Below the pieces are notes generated by a model that made no database searches, was not told the origin of the DNA, and saw only the letters and a list, made by a program, of their open reading frames with translations. Source: Ctena decussata (taxonomy: Eukaryota > Mollusca > Bivalvia > Lucinida > Lucinidae). From it: DNA of 64,000 nt. The stretch's first letter is position 1. Each line of letters begins with the position of its first letter. A program made the position numbers and the translations under genes. This document shows positions 1 through 8,609 of the stretch, one piece after another. The stretch is from NCBI GenBank assembly GCA_963989385.1, contig OZ022503.1, forward strand, positions 91,088,638-91,152,637. Reading direction: 5' to 3'.

Positions 1-207
1 ACCTATTAGAGACAGAGCAAATATTGGGCCAGTTTCACCAGAGTCTACCTTATGCATGACTTTACATGTATTGCAACTCATTTGAGCCGCGACACGACAA
101 AACCAACAATGTGGTTGTGCGCCCAGCGCAGACTCAGATCAGCCTGGGCATCCGCCCAGTCTGATGAGAGTCTTTGCAGTGCGCTTAAAGGGTAGCTAAG
201 AGTCTAA

Positions 208-1122
208 AGCCCCAGTCACACATTCACGGTTCAGGCTACGGTTTACCACGATTCACCTCGGTTTGACCTAGACGGCAAACCGGGGTGAACCGTAGAAAAA
301 TCCAGCATCACTACGGTTTGCTAGGGTTCCATTAAGGTTTCTCACGGTGTTTGTACGGTGTCTGTACGGATCATCTACGAATTCACGACGGTGCAAGGCG
401 GCAGCACTACGGACAACAAGGGTATTCCACGGTCGCATTACGGAAGCTTACGATGCTACTACGGTTCGATACGGTGCTAGTACGACTCAAGCCGGTAGCG
501 ACACGGGCTCCTACGATTGTCTACGGTTTAACGCTGGTCATGATAATGATTTTTGTTGATGACGTTTAATTTATTTGAAGACAATGAACATGATGAAATT
601 ATTTTATCACATTATTTAATACTAAATTTTTCGTAAAATGTGCAGCAAAAATTTTGAAATTCGGTTGACAAATAAAATTTTTATTCTGAAAATTAATTGT
701 GAGTAGGTATTTTGCATTGACAAGGAAAGTAATCCAATGTCATAAACTTTCAAGCCTGGGAACTTATTTCACTTGAAGAAAAAGTGAGTTTTCGTGGTGA
801 AAAAATTACCACGGTTGTCCACGAATACCGACGGAAAGCCAGGGATAATCACGGATACACCTACGGTAGCGCTACGAACGAGCACGATTCTGTAACGGTT
901 GCGCTACGGTTTAGGCCACGCCCACAAGCCACCACGGTTCACCACGGAAGTTTTAAACAGTTTAAAACTTCCGTAGCGACTCCCGGATCACCACGGTTCT
1001 TCATGGATCATTACGGAACACGACGGATGCATCTACGGTGCTACTACGAATCACGACGGTGTGCTACGGTTTGTGAAACCGTGGTGAACCGTGGCCTGAA
1101 CCGTGAATGTGTGACTGGGGCT
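208..1122. mobile_element. PIF/Harbinger-like non-autonomous TIR element, copy 1 (915 bp)
   Basis: The ends are 29-bp perfect terminal inverted repeats starting AGCCCCAGTCACACATTCAC, with weaker inverted similarity for about 50 bp more. It is flanked by TAA at 205-207 and 1123-1125; uninterrupted units read AGAGTCTAAGCTACC here, so TAA is a 3-bp target duplication. A 3-bp TWA duplication is typical of PIF/Harbinger elements, which is the basis for the class; the terminal bases are not a recognised family signature. The interior has about 20 ACGG/ACGA motifs on each side of an AT-rich core (about 540-780). Open frames crossing it (347-559, 784-1125) are made of these motifs and do not look like transposase. 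The insertion lies in the loop of the 236-bp palindrome. Confidence 0.8.
945..973. repeat. Perfect 29-bp palindrome inside the TAA-flanked element
   Basis: Arms of 14 bp (CGGAAGTTTTAAAC and its exact complement) around a single A at 959. It lies in the right motif-rich part of the element and is unchanged in the second copy at 6792-6820. Confidence 0.9.
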
Positions 1123-1840
1123 TAAGCTACCTCCATGCGGACAGCGAAGACTCTGATCAGACTGGGCGGACGCCCAGGCTGATCTGAGTCTTCGCTGGAC
1201 GCACAACCACTTTGTTGGTTTTGTCGTGTCGCGGCTCATTTGTAAGAAGGAAATCAAAGAATACTTAAGTTTTTTTTGTTTAGCTTCCCCCCCCCCCCCC
1301 TCTCTCCCTCCTCGTAGAATCTGAAATGGAAAAAAGAAGAGCGACAAAAGAAGTCCAACACACTTGGGTTATAAAGTACCTATTATCACATGACATAACC
1401 CACTGGGCACACAAGGTTGAATCAACACTGATTCAAAGTTGATTCAATGTCATGACGTCGAATCAAAGTTGATTCAGTGTTGATTCTACGGCAAGTGCCT
1501 GTTGGGAACCAATCACAAAACCAAACCTAACCTAGTTTAACATACTATTAGAGACAGAGCAAATATTGAACCAGTTTCACCCGAGTATACCTTATGCCTG
1601 ACTTTACATTTATTGCAACTCATTTGTGAGAAGAAAATCAACCAATCACATCACAACCTAACCTAGCTTAACTTATTTTTTATTTTGACACGTGTACGAC
1701 AGGAGAAGAGAGAAACCAAAGGGGTGGACGCGTCCCGCACACAACGCTCAATCAACATTGAATCAACGTCGATTCAACCCCATGAAGATGAATCAACGTT
1801 GACCTAACGTCGTATGCCTCCCGGGGAGTTGGGCTGATAT

Positions 1841-3708
1841 ACCTATTAGAGACAGAGCAAATATTGGGCCAGTTTCACCAGAGTCTACCTTATGCATGAC
1901 TTTACATGTATTGCAACTCATTTGAGCCGCGACACGACAAAACCAACAATGTGGTTGTGCGCCCAGCGCAGACTCAGATCAGCCTGGGCATCCGCCCAGT
2001 CTGATGAGAGTCTTTGCAGTGCGCTTAAAGGGTAGCTAAGAGTCTAAGCTACCTCCATGCGGACAGCGAAGACTCTGATCAGACTGGGCGGACGCCCAGG
2101 CTGATCTGAGTCTTCGCTGGACGCACAACCACTTTGTTGGTTTTGTCGTGTCGCGGCTCATTTGTAAGAAGGAAATCAAAGAATACTTACGTTTTTTTTG
2201 TTCAGCTTCCCCCCCCCCCTCTCTCCCTCCTCGCAGAATCTGAAATGGAAAAAAGAAGAGCGACAAAAGAAGTCCAACACACTTGGGTTATAAAGTAACT
2301 ATTATCACATGACATAACCCACTGGGCACACAAGGTTGAATCAACACTGATTCAAAGTTGATTCAATGTCATGACGTCGAATCAAAGTTGATTCAGTGTT
2401 GATTCTACGGCGAGTGCCTGTTGGGAACCAATCACAAAACCAAACCTAACCTAGTTTAACATACTATTAGAGACAGAGCAAATATTGAACCAGTTTCACC
2501 CGAGTATACCTTATGCCTGACTTTACATTTATTGCAACTCATTTGTGAGAAGAAAATCAACCAATCACATCACAACCTAAACTAGCTTAACTTATTTTTT
2601 ATTTTGATACGTGTACGACAGGAGAAGAGAGAAACCAAAGGGGTGGACGCGTCCCGCACACAACGCTCAATCAACATTGAATCAACGTCGATTCAACCCC
2701 ATGAAGATGAATCAACGTTGATTCAATGTTGACCTAACGTCGTATGCCTTCCGGGGAGTTGGGCTGATATACCTATTAGAGACAGAGCAAATATTGGGCC
2801 AGTTTCACCAGAGTCTACCTTATGCATGACTTTACATGTATTGCAACTCATTTGAGCCGCGACACGACAAAACCAACAATGTGTTTGTGCGCCCAGCGCA
2901 GACTCAGATCAGCCTGGGCATCTGCCCAGTCTGATGAGAGTCTTTGCAGTGCGCTTAAAGGGTAGCTAAGAGTCTAAGCTACCTCCATGCGGACAGCGAA
3001 GACTCTGATCAGACTGGGCGGACGCCCAGGCTGATCTGAGTCTTCGCTGGACGCACAACCACTTTGTTGGTTTTGTCGTGTCGCGGCTCATTTGTAAGAA
3101 GGAAATCAAAGAATACTTACGTTTTTTTTTGTTCAGCTTCCCCCCCCCCCCAACCCCTCTCTCCCTCCTCGCAGAATCTGAAATGGAAAAAAGAAGAGCG
3201 ACAAAAGAAGTCCAACACACTTGGGTTATAAAGTAACTATTATCACATGACATAACCCACTGGGCACACAAGGTTGAATCAACACTGATTCAAAGTTGAT
3301 TCAATGTCATGACGTCGAATCAAAGTTGATTCAGTGTTGATTCTACGGCGAGTGCCTGTTGGGAACCAATCACAAAACCAAACCTAACCTAGTTTAACAT
3401 ACTATTAGAGACAGAGCAAATATTGAACCAGTTTCACCCGAGTATACCTTATGCCTGACTTTACATTTATTGCAACTCATTTGTGAGAAGAAAATCAACC
3501 AATCACATCACAACCTAACCTAGCTTAACTTATTTTTTATTTTGACACGTGTACGACAGGAGAAGAGAGAAACCAAAGAGGTGGACGCGTCCCGCACACA
3601 ACGCTCAATCAACATTGAATCAACGTCGATTCAACCCCATGAAGATGAATCAACGTTGATTCAATGTTGACCTAACGTCGTATGCCTCCCGGGGAGTTGG
3701 GCTGATAT
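1841..3708. repeat. Two ordinary satellite units
   Basis: Units at 1841 and 2771. The first carries the pair CTAAACTAG and GATACGTG near 2578-2610, which recurs in alternate units of the 33-41 kb dimer region. The second has an interrupted C run (CCCCAACCCC) around 3150. Confidence 0.9.
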
Positions 3709-4108
3709 ACCTATTAGAGACAGAGCAAATATTGGGCCAGTTTCACCAGAGTCTACCTTATGCATGACTTTACATGTATTGCAACTCATTTGAGCCGCGA
3801 CACGACAAAACCAACAATGTGGTTGTGCGCCCAGCGCAGACTCAGATCAGCCTGGGCATCCGCCCAGTCTGATGAGAGTCTTTGCAGTGCGCTTAAAGGG
3901 TAGCTAAGAGTCTAAGCTACCTCCATGCGGACAGCGAAGACTCTGATCAGACTGGGCGGACGCCCAGGCTGATCTGAGTCTTCGCTGGACGCACAACCAC
4001 TTTGTTGGTTTTGTCGTGTCGCGGCTCATTTGTAAGAAGGAAATCAAAGAATACTTACGTTTTTTTTGTTCAGCTCCCCCCCCCCCCCCCTCTCTCCCTC
4101 CTCGTATA

Positions 4109-4211
4109 GGTTAGAGGCTATTAAGAGAAATCTTCGCAATTAAGAACCTGAAGCGAGCGTAGGGAGCGGAAGGTTCTTAATTGCGAAGATTTCTCTTCAT
4201 AGCCTCTAACC
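4109..4211. repeat. Long hairpin, 41-bp arms, 21-nt loop
   Basis: Arms 4109-4149 and 4171-4211 are exact inverted repeats except for one position (CTATTAAG against CTATGAAG). The loop at 4150-4170 is GC-rich and contains AGCGAGCGTAGGGAGCGG, unlike the AT-rich sequence on either side. Function unknown; a foldback element end or a structured RNA are both possible. Confidence 0.85.
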
Positions 4212-4432
4212 GGCTTAGTGTTTGCCCCAGATAATAAACTGATCCTGGTCTGTCCTGTTTTCCAACATCTTTCAGTTAATCTTTTTTGAGAGATGTGTTT
4301 AAAAAAAAATAAAAATAAAGAAAAAATAATAATAAATCAAAAAAATCCCAAAATGACCACTCTCCAATGTACTTTGAATATAGTAATGATGCAACCTCAA
4401 AACATGATGCCATATCATGACAGTCCCAAAAT

Positions 4433-4556
4433 AGCTTGGAGAGGAGGGGCTTAATTTGAATACTGCTTTTAGAGTTTTTGTCATGCTGTCATTTAGCTTG
4501 GAGAGAAGGAGCATAATTAGAATACTGCTTCTAGAGTGAGTGTCATGCTGTCATTT
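4433..4556. repeat. 62-bp tandem duplication
   Basis: Copies at 4433-4494 and 4495-4556, both starting AGCTTGGAGAG and ending GTCATGCTGTCATTT, with several substitutions between them. Lies inside the 1097-bp TIR element. Confidence 0.85.
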
Positions 4557-4799
4557 ATGATTTGTGTTCAGATGACTTTGCACATTCCCATTCATTCAGT
4601 TTTTGGAGCTCAAACATGCTGGTCACTTTGATTTTCCTTTGCTGAATGAGGATTATTTTCTTCTCTTTACACAAATCATAGTTATTTGATTTGTGTTACG
4701 AGATGTATCTTATTACAGAGGAACATATAAGAGGAGTATTTTGTGATAATTTGGAATTATTTTTATTTCTCCATGAAAAACGTATGTTGTATATTCATT

Positions 4800-4987
4800 G
4801 GAACTGCCTTTTTGAGGCAATTCTAACAAATATTTACAACATGCTTTAAGACAATGCTGTGAGTACCTATAGAACTGCCTCGTCGAGGTAATTCTAATAA
4901 GTATCCACATGTTTTTACAGTATTATGTGTTTATTTTAAAAATAATGTTATGGTTTGCCATAGAACCGCCTCGTCGAGGTGGTTCTA
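4800..4987. repeat. Three related small hairpins
   Basis: Hairpins at 4800-4824, 4870-4896 and 4961-4987 share the pattern GAACYGCCT-AGG-TTCTA. Each is followed by a short AT-rich stretch that is also similar (TCTAACAAATATT, TCTAATAAGTATC, TCTAAGGAGTAAC). Between the second and third, both sides of a stem pair change together (T-A to C-G), and a C/A mismatch becomes C-G. This may mean the structure matters, or simply that one copy is more regular. Confidence 0.7.
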
Positions 4988-5166
4988 AGGAGTAACCATA
5001 AAATACATTTTTATGGAGAATACTGCCAAATACTCCCTTCATCTGTCCCTCTGTAATGAGAAAAAAACCCTCATTCGAGAAATCTACATGGACTTCTAAA
5101 TCAATTTGACCTGTCATGTTGAAGCTATTTTTAGACGTGACAAACCACAGAAGACTGTACATTTCT

Positions 5167-5278
5167 GATCACTTGAATTTTCAAGTCTTCAGTAGATTTA
5201 TTGGTGAAGACTCTCTTCATGGATAAGTGCTGAGTCTACACAAATAAATCTATTGAAAATTTGAAAATTCGGGTGATC
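5167..5278. repeat. 36-bp imperfect inverted repeat near the right TIR
   Basis: Arms 5167-5202 and 5243-5278 match at about 31 of 36 positions and enclose 40 nt. They begin GATCAC and end GATTTATT on the left arm. This may be a subterminal structure of the TIR element. Confidence 0.75.
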
Positions 5279-5847
5279 TGATTGGTTTATTATCTGGGGC
5301 AAACACTAAGCAGAATCTGAAATGGAAAAAAGAAGAGCGACAAAAGAAGTCCAACACACTTGGGTTATAAAGTAACTATTATCACATGACATAACCCACT
5401 GGGCACACAAGGTTGAATCAACACTGATTCAAAGTTGATTCAATGTCATGACGTCGAATCAAAGTTGATTCAGTGTTGATTCTACGGCGAGTGCCTGTTG
5501 GGAACCAATCACAAAACCAAACCTAACCTAGTTTAACATACTATTAGAGACAGTGCAAATATTGAACCAGTTTCACCCGAGTATACCTTATGCCTGACTT
5601 TACATTTATTGCAACTCATTTGTGAGAAGAAAATCAACCAATCACATCACAACCTAACCTAGCTTAACTTATTTTTTATTTTGACACGTGTACGACAGGA
5701 GAAGAGAGAAACCAAAGGGGTGGACGCGTCCCGCACACAACGCTCAATCAACATTGAATCAACGTCGATTCAACCCCATGAAGATGAATCAACGTTGCTT
5801 CAATGTTGACCTAACGTCGTATGCCTCCCGGGGAGTTGGGCTGATAT

Positions 5848-7695
5848 ACCTATTAGAGACAGAGCAAATATTGGGCCAGTTTCACCAGAGTCTACCTTAT
5901 GCATGACTTTACATGTATTGCAACTCATTTGAGCCGCGACACGACAAAACCAACAATGTGGTTGTGCGCCCAGCGCAGACTCAGATCAGCCTGGGCATCC
6001 GCCCAGTCTGATGAGAGTCTTTGCAGTGCGCTTAAAGGGTAGCTAAGAGTCTAAAGCCCCAGTCACACATTCACGGTTCAGGCTACGGTTTACCACGATT
6101 CACCTCGGTTTGACCTAGACGGCAAACCGGGGTGAACCGTAGAAAAATCCAGCATCACTACGGTTTGCTAGGGTTCCATTAAGGTTTCTCACGGTGTTTG
6201 TACGGTGTCTGTACGGATCATCTACGAATTCACGACGGTGCAAGGCGGCAGCACTACGGACAACAAGGGTATTCCACGGTCGCATTACGGAAGCTTACGA
6301 TGCTACTACGGTTCGATACGGTGCTAGTACGACTCAAGCCGGTAGCGACACGGGCTCCTACGATTGTCTACGGTTTAACGCTGGTCATGATAATGATTTT
6401 TGTTGATGACGTTTAATTTATTTGAAGACAATGAACATGTTGAAATTATTTTATCACATTATTTAATACTAAATTTTTCGTAAAATGTGCAGCAAAAATT
6501 TTGAAATTCGGTTGACAAATAAAATTTTTATTCTGAAAATTAATTGTGAGTAGGTATTTTGCATTGACAAGGAAAGTAATCCAATGTCATAAACTTTCAA
6601 GCCTGGGAACTTATTTCACTTGAAGAAAAAGTGAGTTTTCGTGGTGAAAAAATTACCACGGTTGTCCACGAATACCGACGGAAAGCCAGGGATAATCACG
6701 GATACACCTACGGTAGCGCTACGAACGAGCACGATTCTGTAACGGTTGCGCTACGGTTTAGGCCACGCCCACAAGCCACCACGGTTCACCACGGAAGTTT
6801 TAAACAGTTTAAAACTTCCGTAGCGACTCCCGGATCACCACGGTTCTTCATGGATCATTACGGAACACGACGGATGCATCTACGGTGCTACTACGAATCA
6901 CGACGGTGTGCTACGGTTTGTGAAACCGTGGTGAACCGTGGCCTGAACCGTGAATGTGTGACTGGGGCTTAAGCTACCTCCATGCGGACAGCGAAGACTC
7001 TGATCAGACTGGGCGGACGCCCAGGCTGATCTGAGTCTTCGCTGGACGCACAACCACTTTGTTGGTTTTGTCGTGTCGCGGCTCATTTGTAAGAAGGAAA
7101 TCAAAGAATACTTAAGTTTTTTTTGTTTAGCTTCCCCCCCCCCCTCTCTCCCTCCTCGTAGAATCTGAAATGGAAAAAAGAAGAGCGACAAAAGAAGTCC
7201 AACACACTTGGGTTATAAAGTAACTATTATCACATGACATAACCCACTGGGCACACAAGGTTGAATCAACACTGATTCAAAGTTGATTCAATGTCATGAC
7301 GTCGAATCAAAGTTGATTCAGTGTTGATTCTACGGCAAGTGCCTGTTGGGAACCAATCACAAAACCAAACCTAACCTAGTTTAACATACTATTAGAGACA
7401 GAGCAAATATTGAACCAGTTTCACCCGAGTATACCTTATGCCTGACTTTACATTTATTGCAACTCATTTGTGAGAAGAAAATCAACCAATCACATCACAA
7501 CCTAACCTAGCTTAACTTATTTTTTATTTTGACACGTGTACGACAGGAGAAGAGAGAAACCAAAGGGGTGGACGCGTCCCGCACACAACGCTCAATCAAC
7601 ATTGAATCAACGTCGATTCAACCCCATGAAGATGAATCAACGTTGATTCAATGTTGACCTAACGTCGTATGCCTCCCGGGGAGTTGGGCTGATAT
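5848..7695. repeat. Unit 5, second unit with the TAA-flanked element
   Basis: Same unit type as the one at 1: insertion at the same base, TTTAGCTT and CTCGTAGAATC variants, and TACGGCAAGTGCC in HP1. Unlike unit 1 its HP2 is full length. The two are therefore copies of one ancestor, not two insertions. Confidence 0.9.
6055..6969. mobile_element. PIF/Harbinger-like element, copy 2 (915 bp)
   Basis: Same length and same insertion base as copy 1, with TAA at 6052-6054 and 6970-6972. I noticed only one substitution against copy 1 (GAACATGTTGAAA at about 6432 for GAACATGATGAAA). The near-identity and identical position show that it spread with the satellite unit. Confidence 0.8.
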
Positions 7696-7778
7696 ACCTA
7701 TTAGAGACAGAGCAAATATTGGGCCAGTTTCACCAGAGTCTACCTTATGCATGACTTTACATGTATTGCAACTCATTT
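7696..7778. repeat. Block A of the unit, interrupted by the MITE
   Basis: This 83-bp block ends in GCAACTCATTT exactly where the palindromic element begins. It is a diverged copy of block B in the same unit. The two differ at fixed positions such as ATTGGGCC/ATTGAACC, CACCAGAGTC/CACCCGAGTA, TATGCATG/TATGCCTG and ACATGTAT/ACATTTAT. The A sequence appears to continue on the far side of the MITE as TGTAAGAAGGAAATCAA. Confidence 0.9.
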
Positions 7779-8014
7779 GAGCCGCGACACGACAAAACCA
7801 ACAATGTGGTTGTGCGCCCAGCGCAGACTCAGATCAGCCTGGGCATCCGCCCAGTCTGATGAGAGTCTTTGCAGTGCGCTTAAAGGGTAGCTAAGAGTCT
7901 AAGCTACCTCCATGCGGACAGCGAAGACTCTGATCAGACTGGGCGGACGCCCAGGCTGATCTGAGTCTTCGCTGGACGCACAACCACTTTGTTGGTTTTG
8001 TCGTGTCGCGGCTC
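7779..8014. mobile_element. 236-bp palindromic MITE-like element, one per unit
   Basis: Two arms of about 113 bp are near-perfect inverted repeats, with roughly ten mismatches by eye, closed by a short loop around AAGAGTCTA at about 7893-7901. The ends read GAGCCGCGACACGACAAAAC and its complement. Each arm carries a smaller nested inverted repeat (CTGGGC, about 4 nt, GCCCAG), so a branched cruciform is possible. Block B supplies an uninterrupted site (ACTCATTTGTGAGAAG). Comparison with it gives either a 4-bp ATTT duplication, or a 7-of-8 match TCATTTGA/TCATTTGT if the ends are drawn two bases further in, so the superfamily is not fixed. From memory it resembles a palindromic MITE widespread in bivalves; this was not searched. 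It has no coding capacity and is now spread as part of the satellite. Confidence 0.8.
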
Positions 8015-8018
8015 ATTT

Positions 8019-8089
8019 GTAAGAAGGAAATCAAAGAATACTTACGTTTTTTTTGTTCAGCTTCCCCCCCCCTCTCTCCCTCCTCGCAG
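8019..8089 (+). other. Intron-like segment with poly-T, poly-C and CT tract
   Basis: Just after the MITE the + strand reads GTAAGAAG, then TACTTAC, then a run of T, GTTCAGCTT, a run of C, CTCTCTCCCTCCTC and finally GCAG. These resemble a 5' splice site, a branch point, a polypyrimidine tract and a 3' splice site, spaced 71 bp. Units starting at 56258, 57189, 58121, 59979, 60912 and 62778 read GTAAGT, closer to the 5' consensus. The C run varies from about 6 to 18, so this is also a hypervariable microsatellite able to form G-quadruplex, i-motif or triplex structures. Splicing is inferred only from motif order; no transcript evidence exists here. Confidence 0.45.
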
Positions 8090-8170
8090 AATCTGAAATG
8101 GAAAAAAGAAGAGCGACAAAAGAAGTCCAACACACTTGGGTTATAAAGTAACTATTATCACATGACATAA
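8090..8170. repeat. Purine-rich spacer of the unit
   Basis: Non-coding stretch containing GAAGAGCGACAAAAGAAG and a TATA-like TTATAAAG. The GAAGAGCGA part resembles GAAGAGAGA in the matching place of the other half of the unit (around 8476), one of the traces of the unit's dimeric origin. Confidence 0.6.
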
Positions 8171-8278
8171 CCCACTGGGCACACAAGGTTGAATCAACAC
8201 TGATTCAAAGTTGATTCAATGTCATGACGTCGAATCAAAGTTGATTCAGTGTTGATTCTACGGCGAGTGCCTGTTGGG
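8171..8278. repeat. Palindromic block HP1 with imperfect terminal inverted repeats
   Basis: Bounded by CCCACTGGGCAC and GTGCCTGTTGGG, imperfect inverted repeats with 10 of 12 matches. The interior is built from TTGATTC/GAATCAA words arranged as an imperfect inverted repeat around CATGACGTCG. It may be a small degenerate foldback element absorbed into the satellite. It shares its 5' CACACAA-TCAAC pattern and 3' TGCCT-GGG pattern with HP2. Confidence 0.7.
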
Positions 8279-8314
8279 AACCAATCACAAAACCAAACCT
8301 AACCTAGTTTAACA

Positions 8315-8413
8315 TACTATTAGAGACAGAGCAAATATTGAACCAGTTTCACCCGAGTATACCTTATGCCTGACTTTACATTTATTGCAACTCATTTGTG
8401 AGAAGAAAATCAA
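8315..8413. repeat. Block B: diverged copy of A without the MITE
   Basis: Matches block A for about 80 bp, then continues through CATTTGTGAGAAGAAAATCAA without interruption, whereas A is interrupted by the palindromic element at the CATTT. It therefore preserves the pre-insertion site of the MITE inside the same unit. Confidence 0.9.
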
Positions 8414-8503
8414 CCAATCACATCACAACCTAACCTAGCTTAACTTATTTTTTATTTTGACACGTGTACGACAGGAGAAGAGAGAAACCAAAGGGGTGGA
8501 CGC
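8414..8503. repeat. T-rich and purine-rich spacer with CACGTG
   Basis: Holds CCAATCACATCACAACC (similar to CCAATCACAAAACC after HP1), two copies of CCTAA, a T-rich run, the palindrome ACACGTGT including an E-box hexamer CACGTG, and a purine-rich GGAGAAGAGAGAAACC. No gene is visible. The hexamer recurs in nearly all units but has no demonstrated regulatory role. Confidence 0.6.
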
Positions 8504-8609
8504 GTCCCGCACACAACGCTCAATCAACATTGAATTAACGTCGATTCAACCCCATGAAGATGAATCAACGTTGATTCAATGTTGACCTAACGTCGTATGC
8601 CTCCCGGGG
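8504..8609. repeat. Palindromic block HP2, diverged copy of HP1
   Basis: The core at 8522-8585 is an inverted repeat of about 26-bp arms around CCCCATGAAGAT, made of the same TTGATTC/GAATCAA words as HP1. A single A/C difference in the right arm (GTTGATTC or GTTGCTTC) separates units of the left part of the window from those of the right part. With GCTT an open frame of 72 codons appears across HP2 and block A; with GATT it has an in-frame TGA. Confidence 0.75.

Larger units (their letters stand above)
1..1840. repeat. Unit 1, interrupted by the TAA-flanked element
   Basis: An otherwise normal unit whose MITE (84-1237) is split by a 915-bp insertion. It carries TTTAGCTT before the C run and CTCGTAGAATC after it, variants shared with the unit at 5848. 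In HP2, 11 bp are missing near 1796-1800, between two GTTGA direct repeats, as expected for replication slippage. Confidence 0.9.
4105..5310. mobile_element. Composite insertion: hairpin plus 1.1-kb TIR element
   Basis: This 1206-bp sequence is absent from all other units. It consists of a strong hairpin (4109-4211) followed after two bases by a 1097-bp element with 26-bp terminal inverted repeats (4214-5310). No clear target duplication is visible at either the outer or the inner boundary. It could be two nested insertions, or one element with a hairpin at one end. Confidence 0.6.
4214..5310. mobile_element. Unclassified non-autonomous TIR element (1097 bp)
   Basis: Terminal inverted repeats of 26 bp, perfect, at 4214-4239 and 5285-5310, beginning CTTAGTGTTTGCCCCAGATA. 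The interior is AT-rich and has no plausible coding frame: the reverse-strand open frames at 4299-4514, 4713-4910 and 4923-5162 are low-complexity or cross hairpins. It contains a 62-bp tandem duplication, three related small hairpins and a 36-bp inverted repeat near the right end. The superfamily is unknown because no target duplication can be read. Confidence 0.7.
3709..5847. repeat. Unit carrying the 1.2-kb composite insertion
   Basis: A normal unit of about 933 bp once the insertion (4105-5310) is removed. The break lies at the end of the C/CT tract, between CTCCTCG and CAGAATCTG. Its HP2 has GCTT near 5796, the only such copy left of 27 kb. Confidence 0.85.

Noticed and set aside
347..1125. 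Open frames of 70, 72 and 113 codons in the TAA-flanked element
   Set aside because: They consist of the repeated ACGG/ACGA words and run into the terminal repeat; no transposase or Myb-like motif is visible. The copies at 6194-6972 are the same sequence.
4299..5162. Three minus-strand open frames in the 1097-bp TIR element
   Set aside because: They are AT-rich, partly low-complexity, and cross the internal hairpins; no domain is recognisable.
7779..8014. tRNA or other cloverleaf RNA gene in the palindrome
   Set aside because: The nested inverted repeats suggest a branched fold, but no tRNA arm spacing or T-loop sequence is present, and the symmetry is explained by a MITE palindrome.
7891..8133. 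Minus-strand open frames of about 60-101 codons in almost every unit
   Set aside because: They read through the MITE arm and the poly-C/poly-T tract. Tract length varies, so all three upstream frames are joined to the same downstream frame in different units, which shows no frame is being kept.
8424..8440. Telomere-like CCTAACCTAG
   Set aside because: Only two CCTAA copies per site, never extended, and bivalve telomeres are TTAGGG. It is a fixed part of the unit.
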